Under the pieces are notes generated by a model. The model made no database searches and was not told the DNA's origin. It was given only the letters and a program-made list of their open reading frames with translations. A stretch of DNA of 7,170 nucleotides from Candidatus Krumholzibacteriia bacterium. Lineage in GTDB: Bacteria > Krumholzibacteriota > Krumholzibacteriia > Krumholzibacteriales > Krumholzibacteriaceae. The position numbers and the translations under genes were made by a program. Below, piece by piece: positions 1 through 6,219 of this stretch; the first letter of the stretch is position 1; each line of letters opens with the position of its first letter. The stretch covers positions 1-7,170 of the forward strand of contig JAQVGR010000076.1 in the NCBI GenBank assembly GCA_028696635.1, given 5' to 3'.

Positions 1-1
1 C

Positions 2-49
2 GAGACCGACGAGATGGGATTCCTGTTCTGGCAGCTGGGGATGGAATGA
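2..49 (+). CDS. C-terminal end of an unidentified protein (partial, 5' end outside window)
   Basis: The second plus-strand frame is open from the window edge and reads ETDEMGFLFWQLGME before a TGA at 47-49. Thirteen of the 15 codons end in G or C, as in the other genes here. The stop lies 6 nt before a strong promoter, which fits a gene ending where the next transcript begins. Only 15 residues are visible, too few to recognise a family, and no function is proposed. The call rests on codon use and position alone, so it could be a chance open frame; the upstream sequence would settle it. Confidence 0.4.
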   Translation, partial: ETDEMGFLFWQLGME

Positions 50-55
50 GACGCC

Positions 56-83
56 TTGACAGGATCGCAAATCGGGATACAAT
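56..83 (+). promoter_or_regulatory. Strong sigma-70-type promoter for the ncRNA
   Basis: A perfect -35 box TTGACA (56-61) is followed by a 16-nt spacer and a -10 box TACAAT (78-83, five of six consensus bases). Transcription should start near 88-91. This is the best promoter match I see in the window. No protein-coding gene follows on this strand, which points to a stand-alone RNA gene. Confidence 0.8.
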
Positions 84-89
84 ACCTAA

Positions 90-248
90 TGGAACGCCGG
101 GACAGCCGGGGATATTGAGTAGCTGTCGAGCCCCGCTGTGAGAGCGGAGGCGTAAAGTCCGGGCCCTGGGCATCTCGCGTTCCGGACACTTTCACATCTC
201 TGAGACGCCACGGATTCTCGTTCTTTCCGGGAAGCCGTGGCGTTTTTT
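90..248 (+). ncRNA. Unidentified structured small RNA (about 160 nt)
   Basis: The transcript is bounded by a near-consensus promoter and an intrinsic terminator, with no credible reading frame between them. Helices visible by eye are: a 7-bp long-range helix GGAACGC (91-97) with GCGUUCC (177-183); hairpin GACAGC (101-106) with GCUGUC (122-127); a loop segment CGGGG (107-111) that can pair with CCCCG (131-135) as a pseudoknot; hairpin CCGCU (133-137) with AGCGG (143-147); and hairpin GUCCGG (157-162) with CCGGAC (182-187). The last hairpin excludes the long-range helix, and the pseudoknot excludes hairpin 133-147, so two or more folds compete. The segment AAAGUCCGGGC (154-164) matches conserved region I of bacterial RNase P RNA, but the rest of RNase P is absent. 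I see no SRP RNA (GGAAGGAAGCAG) signature and no tmRNA features; 6S RNA is possible but its long single hairpin is not evident. Function unknown. Both ends are estimates. Confidence 0.7.
205..248 (+). terminator. Intrinsic terminator of the ncRNA
   Basis: ACGCCACGG (205-213) pairs perfectly with CCGTGGCGT (235-243), a 9-bp stem. A small inner hairpin CTTT-CCGG-GAAG (223-234) stacks on it, and T runs from 243 to 248. The T-tract is on the plus strand only, so this terminates the ncRNA. For the opposing operon it supplies a stem but no U-run. The T-tract overlaps the TAA stop codon of the glycosyltransferase gene (247-249 on the other strand). Confidence 0.85.
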
Positions 249-1470
249 AATGCGGCGATATCGCCGGCGGCGGGCGGCGCGCGAGGGCCTCGAGCAGCTC
301 GATCTCGGCGGCGATCCGATCGTCCCACGACATGAAATGCCCTGCGGCGAACCGCGCCGCGCCGCGGCCGAGCTCCCCGCGAAGCCGTTCGTCCCCCGCC
401 AGCCGTTCGAGCGCCCGCGCCAGGCCGTCGATATCGCCGTACGGGACGAGCAGGCCCGTTTCGCCTTCGCGAACCGTCTCGGCGGTTCCCGCCGCGTCGA
501 AAGCCGCTACGGGAAGACCGCAGATCATCGCCTCGCAGGGGGGCATCGACATGTTCGTCAGGTCGCTCGTGGCTGCGAAGATATCGCACGACTTGAGCAG
601 GAGGGGGATGCGTTCGTAGGGGAGCGCGCCGAGAAAGTAGGTGTCCCCCCCGATCCCCAGGCGGCGGGCCAGCGCCTCGAGCCGGGGGCGCTCCGGACCG
701 TCCCCCCCGATGACCACGGCGATCCGGTCCCTCGCGGGCGCCCCGATACGGGCGGCCGCCTCGAGAATGTGCTCGATCCGCTTGATAGGGACCAGGCGCG
801 AGACGGTGCAGATCAGGACGCGTTCCGCGGGGAGCCCGAATGCGAGCCGCTGCGCCGCTCGATCGACGGGGAGAGCCGCCCACGACATCTCCATCCCGTT
901 CGGCAGGAACGAGATCTTCTCGGGCGGAACGCCGTTCGCGGCAAGGGCCCGGTCCCCCATCGTGCCGTCGTTGAGGACGATGTACCGGTCGACCGGATGC
1001 CGCAGCGCCCGCTGCTGGTCGAAGTTCAGCCACCACCGGTGCCCCCTGGGTAGATCGCTCCGGCCGAGGAACATCACGCCGAACAGCTTGACCGCCGAGG
1101 GGATGCCGAGCTCGCGGGCGACGAGCGAGACCGGCTCTATCGAGTAGTGCGAGAAGCCCAGCAGCAGGTCGGGGGCCGACTCGCGGGCGAGAGCGCGCAG
1201 CCGTTCCCTGACGGCGCCGGTATAGATATACGGCAGAAGGAGCCGGCGGGCTTTCTTCGGCAGGGCGCCCGTGCGCCGGAATATGTTCGGATAGGAGTGA
1301 TAGACGAGCCCCGGTCCGCCGCGCCCCGAGATCCCGCCGGCCGGCTCGGGGATCAACTGGTGGACCGTGACGCCGCGCTCGCCGAGGGCGCGCATGAAGA
1401 TGAGCTCGTCGGGTACGCCGCCCCCCTCGCCGAGCGACCAGACGTCCTCCCAGATCGAGAGGACGAGCAT
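247..1470 (-). CDS. Glycosyltransferase, GT4-like (GT-B fold)
   Basis: A 407-residue protein, typical in length for family GT4 retaining glycosyltransferases, which move a sugar from an activated nucleotide-sugar to a lipid, glycan or small-molecule acceptor in the cytosol or at the inner membrane face. The N-terminal acceptor half begins with a beta strand and a Gly-rich loop (LGEGGGVP, 13-20). The C-terminal donor half carries SRLVPIKR (224-231, phosphate-contacting R225 and K230), GGDGPERPRLE (255-265), and PPCEAMICGLPVAA (310-323) with conserved E313. The usual first Glu of the EX7E motif is replaced by Thr305. Donor and acceptor cannot be told from sequence. ATG at 1470 was chosen because homology-like sequence begins there; the frame stays open to 1842 but that part is an Arg-rich shadow of the upstream gene. 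A GTG at 1491 is a less likely alternative. It is last in the four-gene operon, 23 nt after the FAH-family gene. Confidence 0.9.
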   Translation of the reverse strand: MLVLSIWEDVWSLGEGGGVPDELIFMRALGERGVTVHQLIPEPAGGISGRGGPGLVYHSYPNIFRRTGALPKKARRLLLPYIYTGAVRERLRALARESAPDLLLGFSHYSIEPVSLVARELGIPSAVKLFGVMFLGRSDLPRGHRWWLNFDQQRALRHPVDRYIVLNDGTMGDRALAANGVPPEKISFLPNGMEMSWAALPVDRAAQRLAFGLPAERVLICTVSRLVPIKRIEHILEAAARIGAPARDRIAVVIGGDGPERPRLEALARRLGIGGDTYFLGALPYERIPLLLKSCDIFAATSDLTNMSMPPCEAMICGLPVAAFDAAGTAETVREGETGLLVPYGDIDGLARALERLAGDERLRGELGRGAARFAAGHFMSWDDRIAAEIELLEALARRPPPAISPH

Positions 1471-1493
1471 TCTGCGCAGTCCGCCTGCCACGT

Positions 1494-2363
1494 TCAATCC
1501 CGCTCCGGCGCCCGGACCCTGTTGCGGAGCAGGCCGATCCGTTCGATCTCCACCTCGACGACGTCGCCGTCCCCGAGGAAGACCTGCGGATCTCGGTAGA
1601 GCCCTACCCCGGCCGGGGTGCCGGTCGCGATGATGTCTCCGGGCATCAGCGTCATCGCCGAGGAGATGAACGAGACGATCCGTTCGACGCCGAAGATCAT
1701 GTCGGCGGTGGTGCTCTCCTGCACCACCGCCCCGTTGAGCCGCTGGACGATCCGCAGCCCCGCGTTGTCGCCGATCTCGTCGGGGGTGACCAGGCAGGGG
1801 CCGCAGGGGGCGAAGGTATCGAAGCTCTTCCCGCGGAACCACTGCTTGTCTCCGCGCTGTATGCGTCGCGCGCTCACGTCGTTGAAGGCGGCGAATCCCG
1901 CGATGTAGCCGCGGGCCTCGTCTTCGGGGATCATCGTGCCTTCCCGGCCGACGATCACGGCCAGCTCGGCCTCCGCGTCGACCTGCTCGACCCCGGGGCG
2001 GATCACGATATCGTCATACGGGCCGGTGAGCGCCGTCGGCGCCTTGGCGAAGATGATCGGGTGGTCGGGGGGCTCGCGCCCCTGCTCGCGGGCGTGCCCC
2101 GCGTAGTTGAGGCCGAGACAGACGATCTTGCCCGGCCTGAGAACCGGAGGGTAGAGCTCGAGGGAGGAGGCGGGGAGAAAGTGCGCGCGATCGATCTCCG
2201 CGGCGTTGTCGACGATGTTGCGTATCTGCTGGAGGATCCCCCGGCAGAGGATCGAGTCGACGGTATCGGGGAGAAACGGCGCCGCCGCAGCGAGGTCGAG
2301 GACCCGGTCGCCGATCAGGGCGCCGGCCCGCGGGCCGGCCTGTTTGAAGTTGACGAGCTTCAT
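1494..2363 (-). CDS. Fumarylacetoacetate hydrolase (FAH) family protein
   Basis: A 289-residue cytosolic enzyme of the FAH fold, which uses a divalent metal to hydrolyse, decarboxylate or isomerise beta-diketo or 2-oxo acids. Diagnostic segments are GLNYAGHAREQG (84-95), DAEAELAVIVG (129-139) with metal ligands E131 and E133, FNDVSARRIQ (160-169) with metal ligand D162, WFRGKSFDTFAPCGP (175-189) with K179, and ATGTPAGVG (246-254). All expected metal ligands are present. The N-terminal ~70 residues match the small N-terminal domain of the longer FAHD-type members. Family members include acylpyruvate hydrolase/oxaloacetate decarboxylase (FAHD1), 2-hydroxyhepta-2,4-diene-1,7-dioate isomerase and ureidoglycolate lyase; sequence alone does not choose among them, and no aromatic-degradation or ureide gene lies nearby. 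The ATG follows a purine-rich GGATCGGGG stretch. It is third in the operon, 28 nt after the DsbD-like gene. Confidence 0.92.
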   Translation of the reverse strand: MKLVNFKQAGPRAGALIGDRVLDLAAAAPFLPDTVDSILCRGILQQIRNIVDNAAEIDRAHFLPASSLELYPPVLRPGKIVCLGLNYAGHAREQGREPPDHPIIFAKAPTALTGPYDDIVIRPGVEQVDAEAELAVIVGREGTMIPEDEARGYIAGFAAFNDVSARRIQRGDKQWFRGKSFDTFAPCGPCLVTPDEIGDNAGLRIVQRLNGAVVQESTTADMIFGVERIVSFISSAMTLMPGDIIATGTPAGVGLYRDPQVFLGDGDVVEVEIERIGLLRNRVRAPERD

Positions 2364-2391
2364 CCCCGATCCATCTCCCGGGCGCGCCGTA

Positions 2392-4260
2392 TCAGCCGCC
2401 CGCGGCGGCCTTCATCCGCTCGAGGAATACCTCGGGCTCGACGAATCCGGTCACCCGTGATTCCCTGCGCTCGACGCCGGCGGGGTCGATGAACACGATC
2501 GTCGGCACGCCGCGCACGTCGTATTCGCTCTTGAGCGCGCGCTGCTCATCGGCGATCGTCGTGAGGTCGACCTTGAGCCGGACGAATCCCTCCGCGTATT
2601 CGATGACCCGCTCGTCGGTGAACGTCCTGTGCTCGAGCTCGCGGCAGGGGATGCACCAGTCGGCGGAGAAGTCGATGATCGCCGGTTTCCCCTTCGCGGT
2701 CGCCGCGGAAAGCGCCTCGCGCGTGAACGGCACCCACTCGATCTGGGCCCGCCCGCCTCCCTTCACGAAGGGGCCGCCGGGGATCGTGAGGATGAAGGCG
2801 CCGACGGCGATCCAGGCGGCGCCGACGATCGTGCGCAGGACGGCGAACCCCCTGCCCGTCTGCGGGGTGCGGTCGAGCCAGCCGAGGACGAGGCTCGCCA
2901 CGAGGGCGGTCAGGCCGTACCCGATGTAGGTCAACCGCTCGCCGATGATGTGGCGGGCGAAGTAGATCGCCATCATGATCAGGATGAACCCGAAGATCTT
3001 GCGGACCCAGATCATCCAGTGCCCCGACCGGGGGAGCTTCGAGATCGAGCCCGAGACGGTGCCGAGCACGATGAACGGCGCCCCCATCCCCCAGGCGAGG
3101 GTGAAGAAGAGGAGGAATCCGAGCAGCGGCCGTCCCATCTCGCCGACATAGGTGAGCAGGCCGAGCACGAACGGCCCGATGCACGGCGCGGCGACGATCC
3201 CCACGGTGAGCCCCATCATCACGGCGCCCCCGTACCCCTGCTTCGCCCGGCCCGTGCGCCGGGTGAGGAACGCCGGCATGCGGAACTCCCAGAGACCGAA
3301 CATCGAGGCGGCCAGCCCGAGCAGGACGGCCGCAATGAAGAGGATCACCAGCGGGTTCTGCAGGGCCGATCCGAAGAGGCCTCCCGTCATGGCGGCGACC
3401 GTGCCGAGGACGCTGTACGTGATCGACATCCCGAGGACATAGAGGAGGGCCAGCACGATCGTGCGTCCGCCCCTCCCGCCCGCCTGGCCGCCGAAGTAGC
3501 TCACCGTGATAGGGATCAGCGGATAGACGCACGGCGTCAGATTGAGCGCCAGCCCGCCGAGGAAAACGAAGATGAATGTCAGCAGGAGCCCGCGATTCTC
3601 GATCATCCCGGAGAACGAGCCGTCGCTCCCGCCGGCGGGTCCGCCCCGGCTCTTTGCGCCGCCGGCGAAGAGCGGCTCCGAGAAGATGTCCTCGCGGTTC
3701 GGCTCGGCGGTTTCCCCGAGCGTGCCGACGCGGATCGTGATCGACGCCCCCGCGCTCGCCGGCTCGAGGCAGGTGAGGTTGTTGCACCCCTGGTAGCGCA
3801 GGACGGCGCGGATCTCGTACTCGCCGGGGGCGGCGTCGCGGGCGACCCGCACCGCCGCGCCGAACACGACGGAGCCGTGATAGAGCGCCATCTCTCCCTC
3901 GCTGATCTCGAGTTTCATCAGCTCGGGGGGAGGGTAGAGGATGCCCTCGACGGCTATCCCCTCGGGGGCTATCACCTCGAGCACGGTCGGTATGAGGTAC
4001 GAGTCGAGCGGCTCGTGAGCGTTTATATGCCAGCCGTCGCGCACGGAGGCGGTGACGGCGATGTGACCGCGCGATCCGGGGTGGAAGATGGAGAGCGAGG
4101 CGGCGGCGGTTGTCGAGACGAGGTTCCCCGATCCGGTCGGATCGAACTGCGCCGACGCCGAATGCGGGACGGCGGTCAGCGCGAGCGCCGCGGCGGCTAT
4201 CGCGACGGCGGAGCGCAGCGATGCCGCGAGCCGGGCGGCCGAATGGAGTCTGCTCATCAT
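2392..4260 (-). CDS. dsbD: Thiol:disulfide interchange protein, DsbD family
   Basis: A 622-residue inner-membrane protein that carries electrons from cytosolic thioredoxin to periplasmic thiol proteins. Three DsbD modules appear in order. After a signal peptide (1-38, ending SASA-Q) comes a periplasmic immunoglobulin-like domain with YQGCNNLTC (156-164; C159/C164, one residue closer than the C-x5-C of E. coli). A membrane domain of about eight helices (226-493) carries C244 in NLTPCVYPLIP and C360 in VAAPCIGP. A C-terminal thioredoxin domain has WCIPC (C536/C539) and cis-proline P586 in GVPT. These six are the only cysteines, exactly the redox set. The start is ATG at 4260 (a second ATG follows directly) because AAAGGA lies 9 nt upstream and the signal peptide begins there; the frame is open to 4368 but that part overlaps the propeller gene. 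Second in the operon, 22 nt after the lipoprotein gene. Full-length rather than the short CcdA form, so periplasmic reduction, cytochrome c maturation included, is the likely role. Confidence 0.95.
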   Translation of the reverse strand: MMSRLHSAARLAASLRSAVAIAAAALALTAVPHSASAQFDPTGSGNLVSTTAAASLSIFHPGSRGHIAVTASVRDGWHINAHEPLDSYLIPTVLEVIAPEGIAVEGILYPPPELMKLEISEGEMALYHGSVVFGAAVRVARDAAPGEYEIRAVLRYQGCNNLTCLEPASAGASITIRVGTLGETAEPNREDIFSEPLFAGGAKSRGGPAGGSDGSFSGMIENRGLLLTFIFVFLGGLALNLTPCVYPLIPITVSYFGGQAGGRGGRTIVLALLYVLGMSITYSVLGTVAAMTGGLFGSALQNPLVILFIAAVLLGLAASMFGLWEFRMPAFLTRRTGRAKQGYGGAVMMGLTVGIVAAPCIGPFVLGLLTYVGEMGRPLLGFLLFFTLAWGMGAPFIVLGTVSGSISKLPRSGHWMIWVRKIFGFILIMMAIYFARHIIGERLTYIGYGLTALVASLVLGWLDRTPQTGRGFAVLRTIVGAAWIAVGAFILTIPGGPFVKGGGRAQIEWVPFTREALSAATAKGKPAIIDFSADWCIPCRELEHRTFTDERVIEYAEGFVRLKVDLTTIADEQRALKSEYDVRGVPTIVFIDPAGVERRESRVTGFVEPEVFLERMKAAAGG

Positions 4261-4282
4261 GCTGTCGTGTCCTTTCACCGTT

Positions 4283-6139
4283 TCAGTCGAAGTACCTGAA
4301 AATATACAGGCCTCCCGAGCCGCTCGCCAGATAAACGAACCGCCCGTCGTCGAAGACGCCGCGCGCATCGTCCACGGAGGGATGATGCGCAGCGATGACC
4401 GGCGCGCGCGGATCGGAGAAGTCCACCGCGGCGATCCCGTTGATCTGGGAGGCGACGAAGAGGGTCGAGCCCCGCGCGTGCACCTCCCGGGCGATCGCGC
4501 CCACCCGGACCGAGCCGAGCATGACGGGCGCGGCGGGATCGGAGACGTCGACGGCGGCGACTCCGTTCCCCCCCTCGGCGATATAGAGGGTCCGTCCCGA
4601 TATGCAGGCGTCGCAACACCATCCGGGGGTGTCCAGGCGCGAGAGCGGCGCGGGGCGCCCGGCGGGGCCGAGGGAGAAGATCCTGATCCCCTCGAAGCCG
4701 TCGCAGAGGTAGAGCCGCTCGCCGTCCGTGTCGAGCCCGCGCACCTCGGAGAACCGCTCGCGCCAGACGAGGCGCGGCCGCGAGGGATCGGCGAAATCGA
4801 CGATCTCGGCGCCTCCCAGGCCGCCGGCGAAGCAGGCGAGCGTTCCGGTCGTGGCGACGGCGGAGAGGTAGAAGGGAGACTTTACGGAACCGATCTCCCG
4901 GGGCTCTCCGGCGGGATCGAGACGGTAGTACCGCGAGCCGCCGCGGCCGCAGGCGGCGACGAGGATATCGCCCGCGATCGTCATGTCGCGCGCGTCGGCG
5001 ATCGGGAGCCGGCCCGTCCATGCGACCGAGCCGGCGGAGTCGATGCGTCCGATCCGCAGGCCGCCCCGTCCGTTGGCGAGGTAGACCCGCCCGTCACGGA
5101 CGAAGACCTCGATGGCGAATCCGCTGGTCTCCACGGATCCGGCAGGCTCGGACGAGTCGCGCGAGAGATCGAAGAGGTGAAACCCGTCCTCGGGACCGAA
5201 GAAAACGCATTTGTTCGCGCTCGCCTCTATCGAGAGGCCGGGGAAGCGCCTTTTTCCCCATGCTCCGCCGGCCGGGAAGATCGCGCGCCGGAGGGAGATC
5301 AGGACGTCACGAAAGGCGTTGCCGGAGGGATCGTCCTGCCCGCCCGCGCCGCTGAAAGGGATGAGCAGACCGTCCCGCCTCAGGGCGAGGCCGCGGCGGC
5401 CGTCGTAAGCCGCATCGGAGATATCCGTCTCGGGAACCGCGGGGAGCGGGAGCGGATGCGACGGATCGGATGCGTCGAACCGGCGGATCGTGCCGTCGCC
5501 GCCGACAACGAGAAGCGCGCTGCCGGCGAAGAGGCATCGCCTGACCGCCGACGGCAGGACGATCGACGAGGCGCGCCCGAGCGCGCCGTCGTCCGCGACG
5601 GCATAGAGCTCGACGGAATCCCCCGCGCTGACGGCGAAGACCGCCCCCGACGCGGCGCAGCGGGCGCCGATCCTTCCCGGGCCCGTCGAGTCGGACAACG
5701 ACGGGCGCAGGGGATCGGCTATGTCGAAGAGCAGCAGGCCGCCGGCATCGTCGGCGAGCAGGAGCCATCGGCCGGACGCCGCGCATGAATTGGCCTTCGG
5801 GCTCCGGCGGGCGAGAACGGCGGACGGCGCGGACAGGTCGGCGAGGTCTATCGCCACCAGTCCCGCCCCCCGGGCCGCCGCCCAGGCGGCCCTTCCCGCC
5901 GCGGCTACCTCCATCGGCTCGCCGTCGAGCTGCAGCACGAAGCCGTCTTCCGGCTCGAAACCGTCCGGAACCACCAGGACGGCGCCCCCCGAGGCGAGCA
6001 GGACGCCGCCGTCGAAGAAGGCCGCGCCGCGGGCCGGGCCCTGCAGGAGCGAGCGCGAGACGAGCTCGAGTCGCGCCGCGCTGCACCCCGATACCGCCGC
6101 GCAGACGGCGGCGGCGATGATCAGAACGCGCCGGATCAT
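4283..6139 (-). CDS. LVIVD-repeat beta-propeller lipoprotein
   Basis: A 618-residue exported protein. Residues 1-19 are a lipoprotein signal (basic MIRR, hydrophobic core, lipobox VSGC with lipidated C19), so it should be anchored on the outer face of a cell membrane. The rest is blade-like repeats of LVIVD type, such as LLLFDIADPLRPS (136-148), IRRFDASDPSHP (218-229), AEIVDFADPSRP (444-455), VAAVDVSDPAAP (527-538) and IAAVDFSDPRAP (569-580). Repeat motifs near 358, 400, 443, 485, 526, 568 and 608 are about 42 residues apart, giving roughly 12 blades in two propellers, with a longer irregular link at about 260-315. The mature chain has ten cysteines besides C19, including CCDAC (508-512). Such propellers usually bind proteins or ligands; no catalytic motif is visible and the partner is unknown. 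ATG at 6139 has GGGAGGT 3 nt upstream; the extension to 6199 lacks a signal peptide at its start. First gene of the operon. Confidence 0.85.
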   Translation of the reverse strand: MIRRVLIIAAAVCAAVSGCSAARLELVSRSLLQGPARGAAFFDGGVLLASGGAVLVVPDGFEPEDGFVLQLDGEPMEVAAAGRAAWAAARGAGLVAIDLADLSAPSAVLARRSPKANSCAASGRWLLLADDAGGLLLFDIADPLRPSLSDSTGPGRIGARCAASGAVFAVSAGDSVELYAVADDGALGRASSIVLPSAVRRCLFAGSALLVVGGDGTIRRFDASDPSHPLPLPAVPETDISDAAYDGRRGLALRRDGLLIPFSGAGGQDDPSGNAFRDVLISLRRAIFPAGGAWGKRRFPGLSIEASANKCVFFGPEDGFHLFDLSRDSSEPAGSVETSGFAIEVFVRDGRVYLANGRGGLRIGRIDSAGSVAWTGRLPIADARDMTIAGDILVAACGRGGSRYYRLDPAGEPREIGSVKSPFYLSAVATTGTLACFAGGLGGAEIVDFADPSRPRLVWRERFSEVRGLDTDGERLYLCDGFEGIRIFSLGPAGRPAPLSRLDTPGWCCDACISGRTLYIAEGGNGVAAVDVSDPAAPVMLGSVRVGAIAREVHARGSTLFVASQINGIAAVDFSDPRAPVIAAHHPSVDDARGVFDDGRFVYLASGSGGLYIFRYFD

Positions 6140-6160
6140 TCGACCTCCCTGTCGTTGCGC

Positions 6161-6189
6161 TTGAGTATACGCGGGAGTTCTGCTAGATT
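6161..6189 (+). promoter_or_regulatory. Candidate promoter for the histidine-phosphatase gene
   Basis: TTGAGT (6161-6166), a 17-nt spacer and TAGATT (6184-6189) match the sigma-70 consensus at four of six bases each. The predicted start near 6196 leaves a leader of about 24 nt to the ATG at 6220. It overlaps the opposite promoter over nearly its whole length. The assignment is by eye and moderate. Confidence 0.4.
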
Positions 6190-6192
6190 GAA
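6164..6192 (-). promoter_or_regulatory. Candidate promoter for the four-gene operon
   Basis: Read on the minus strand: TTCAAT (6192-6187), a 17-nt spacer and TATACT (6169-6164). The -10 box matches at five of six bases; the -35 box is weak (three of six). The predicted start, near 6158, leaves a short leader containing the GGGAGGT ribosome binding site (6149-6143) of the lipoprotein gene. Confidence 0.45.
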
Positions 6193-6219
6193 GGGTCATT
6201 TCTCATGCGGGGGCCGGCG

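Noticed and set aside
89..118. Nine-codon frame MERRDSRGY at the start of the small RNA
   Set aside because: It would be leaderless with no ribosome binding site, and its bases are used in RNA helices; too short to support.
205..246. Terminator for the minus-strand operon
   Set aside because: The stem is symmetrical but the minus strand has no T-run after it, so intrinsic termination is supported only for the plus strand.
90..248. Complete RNase P RNA (rnpB)
   Set aside because: Only the conserved-region-I-like segment is present; the length is less than half the usual and the 3' conserved region is absent.
86..1036. Minus-strand frame of 316 codons overlapping the glycosyltransferase gene
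   Set aside because: Arg- and Gly-rich out-of-frame translation; the true frame has clear GT4 motifs, and this one runs through the ncRNA.
2629..4299. Long plus-strand open frame (556 codons) opposite the dsbD gene
   Set aside because: Its translation is low-complexity and rich in Glu, Asp, Arg and Gly, with no domain. It is the expected antisense shadow of a GC-rich gene, while the other strand has a complete DsbD.
4088..5788. Long plus-strand open frame (566 codons) opposite the lipoprotein gene
   Set aside because: Same low-complexity charged composition and no ribosome binding site. It spans the boundary of two real minus-strand genes.
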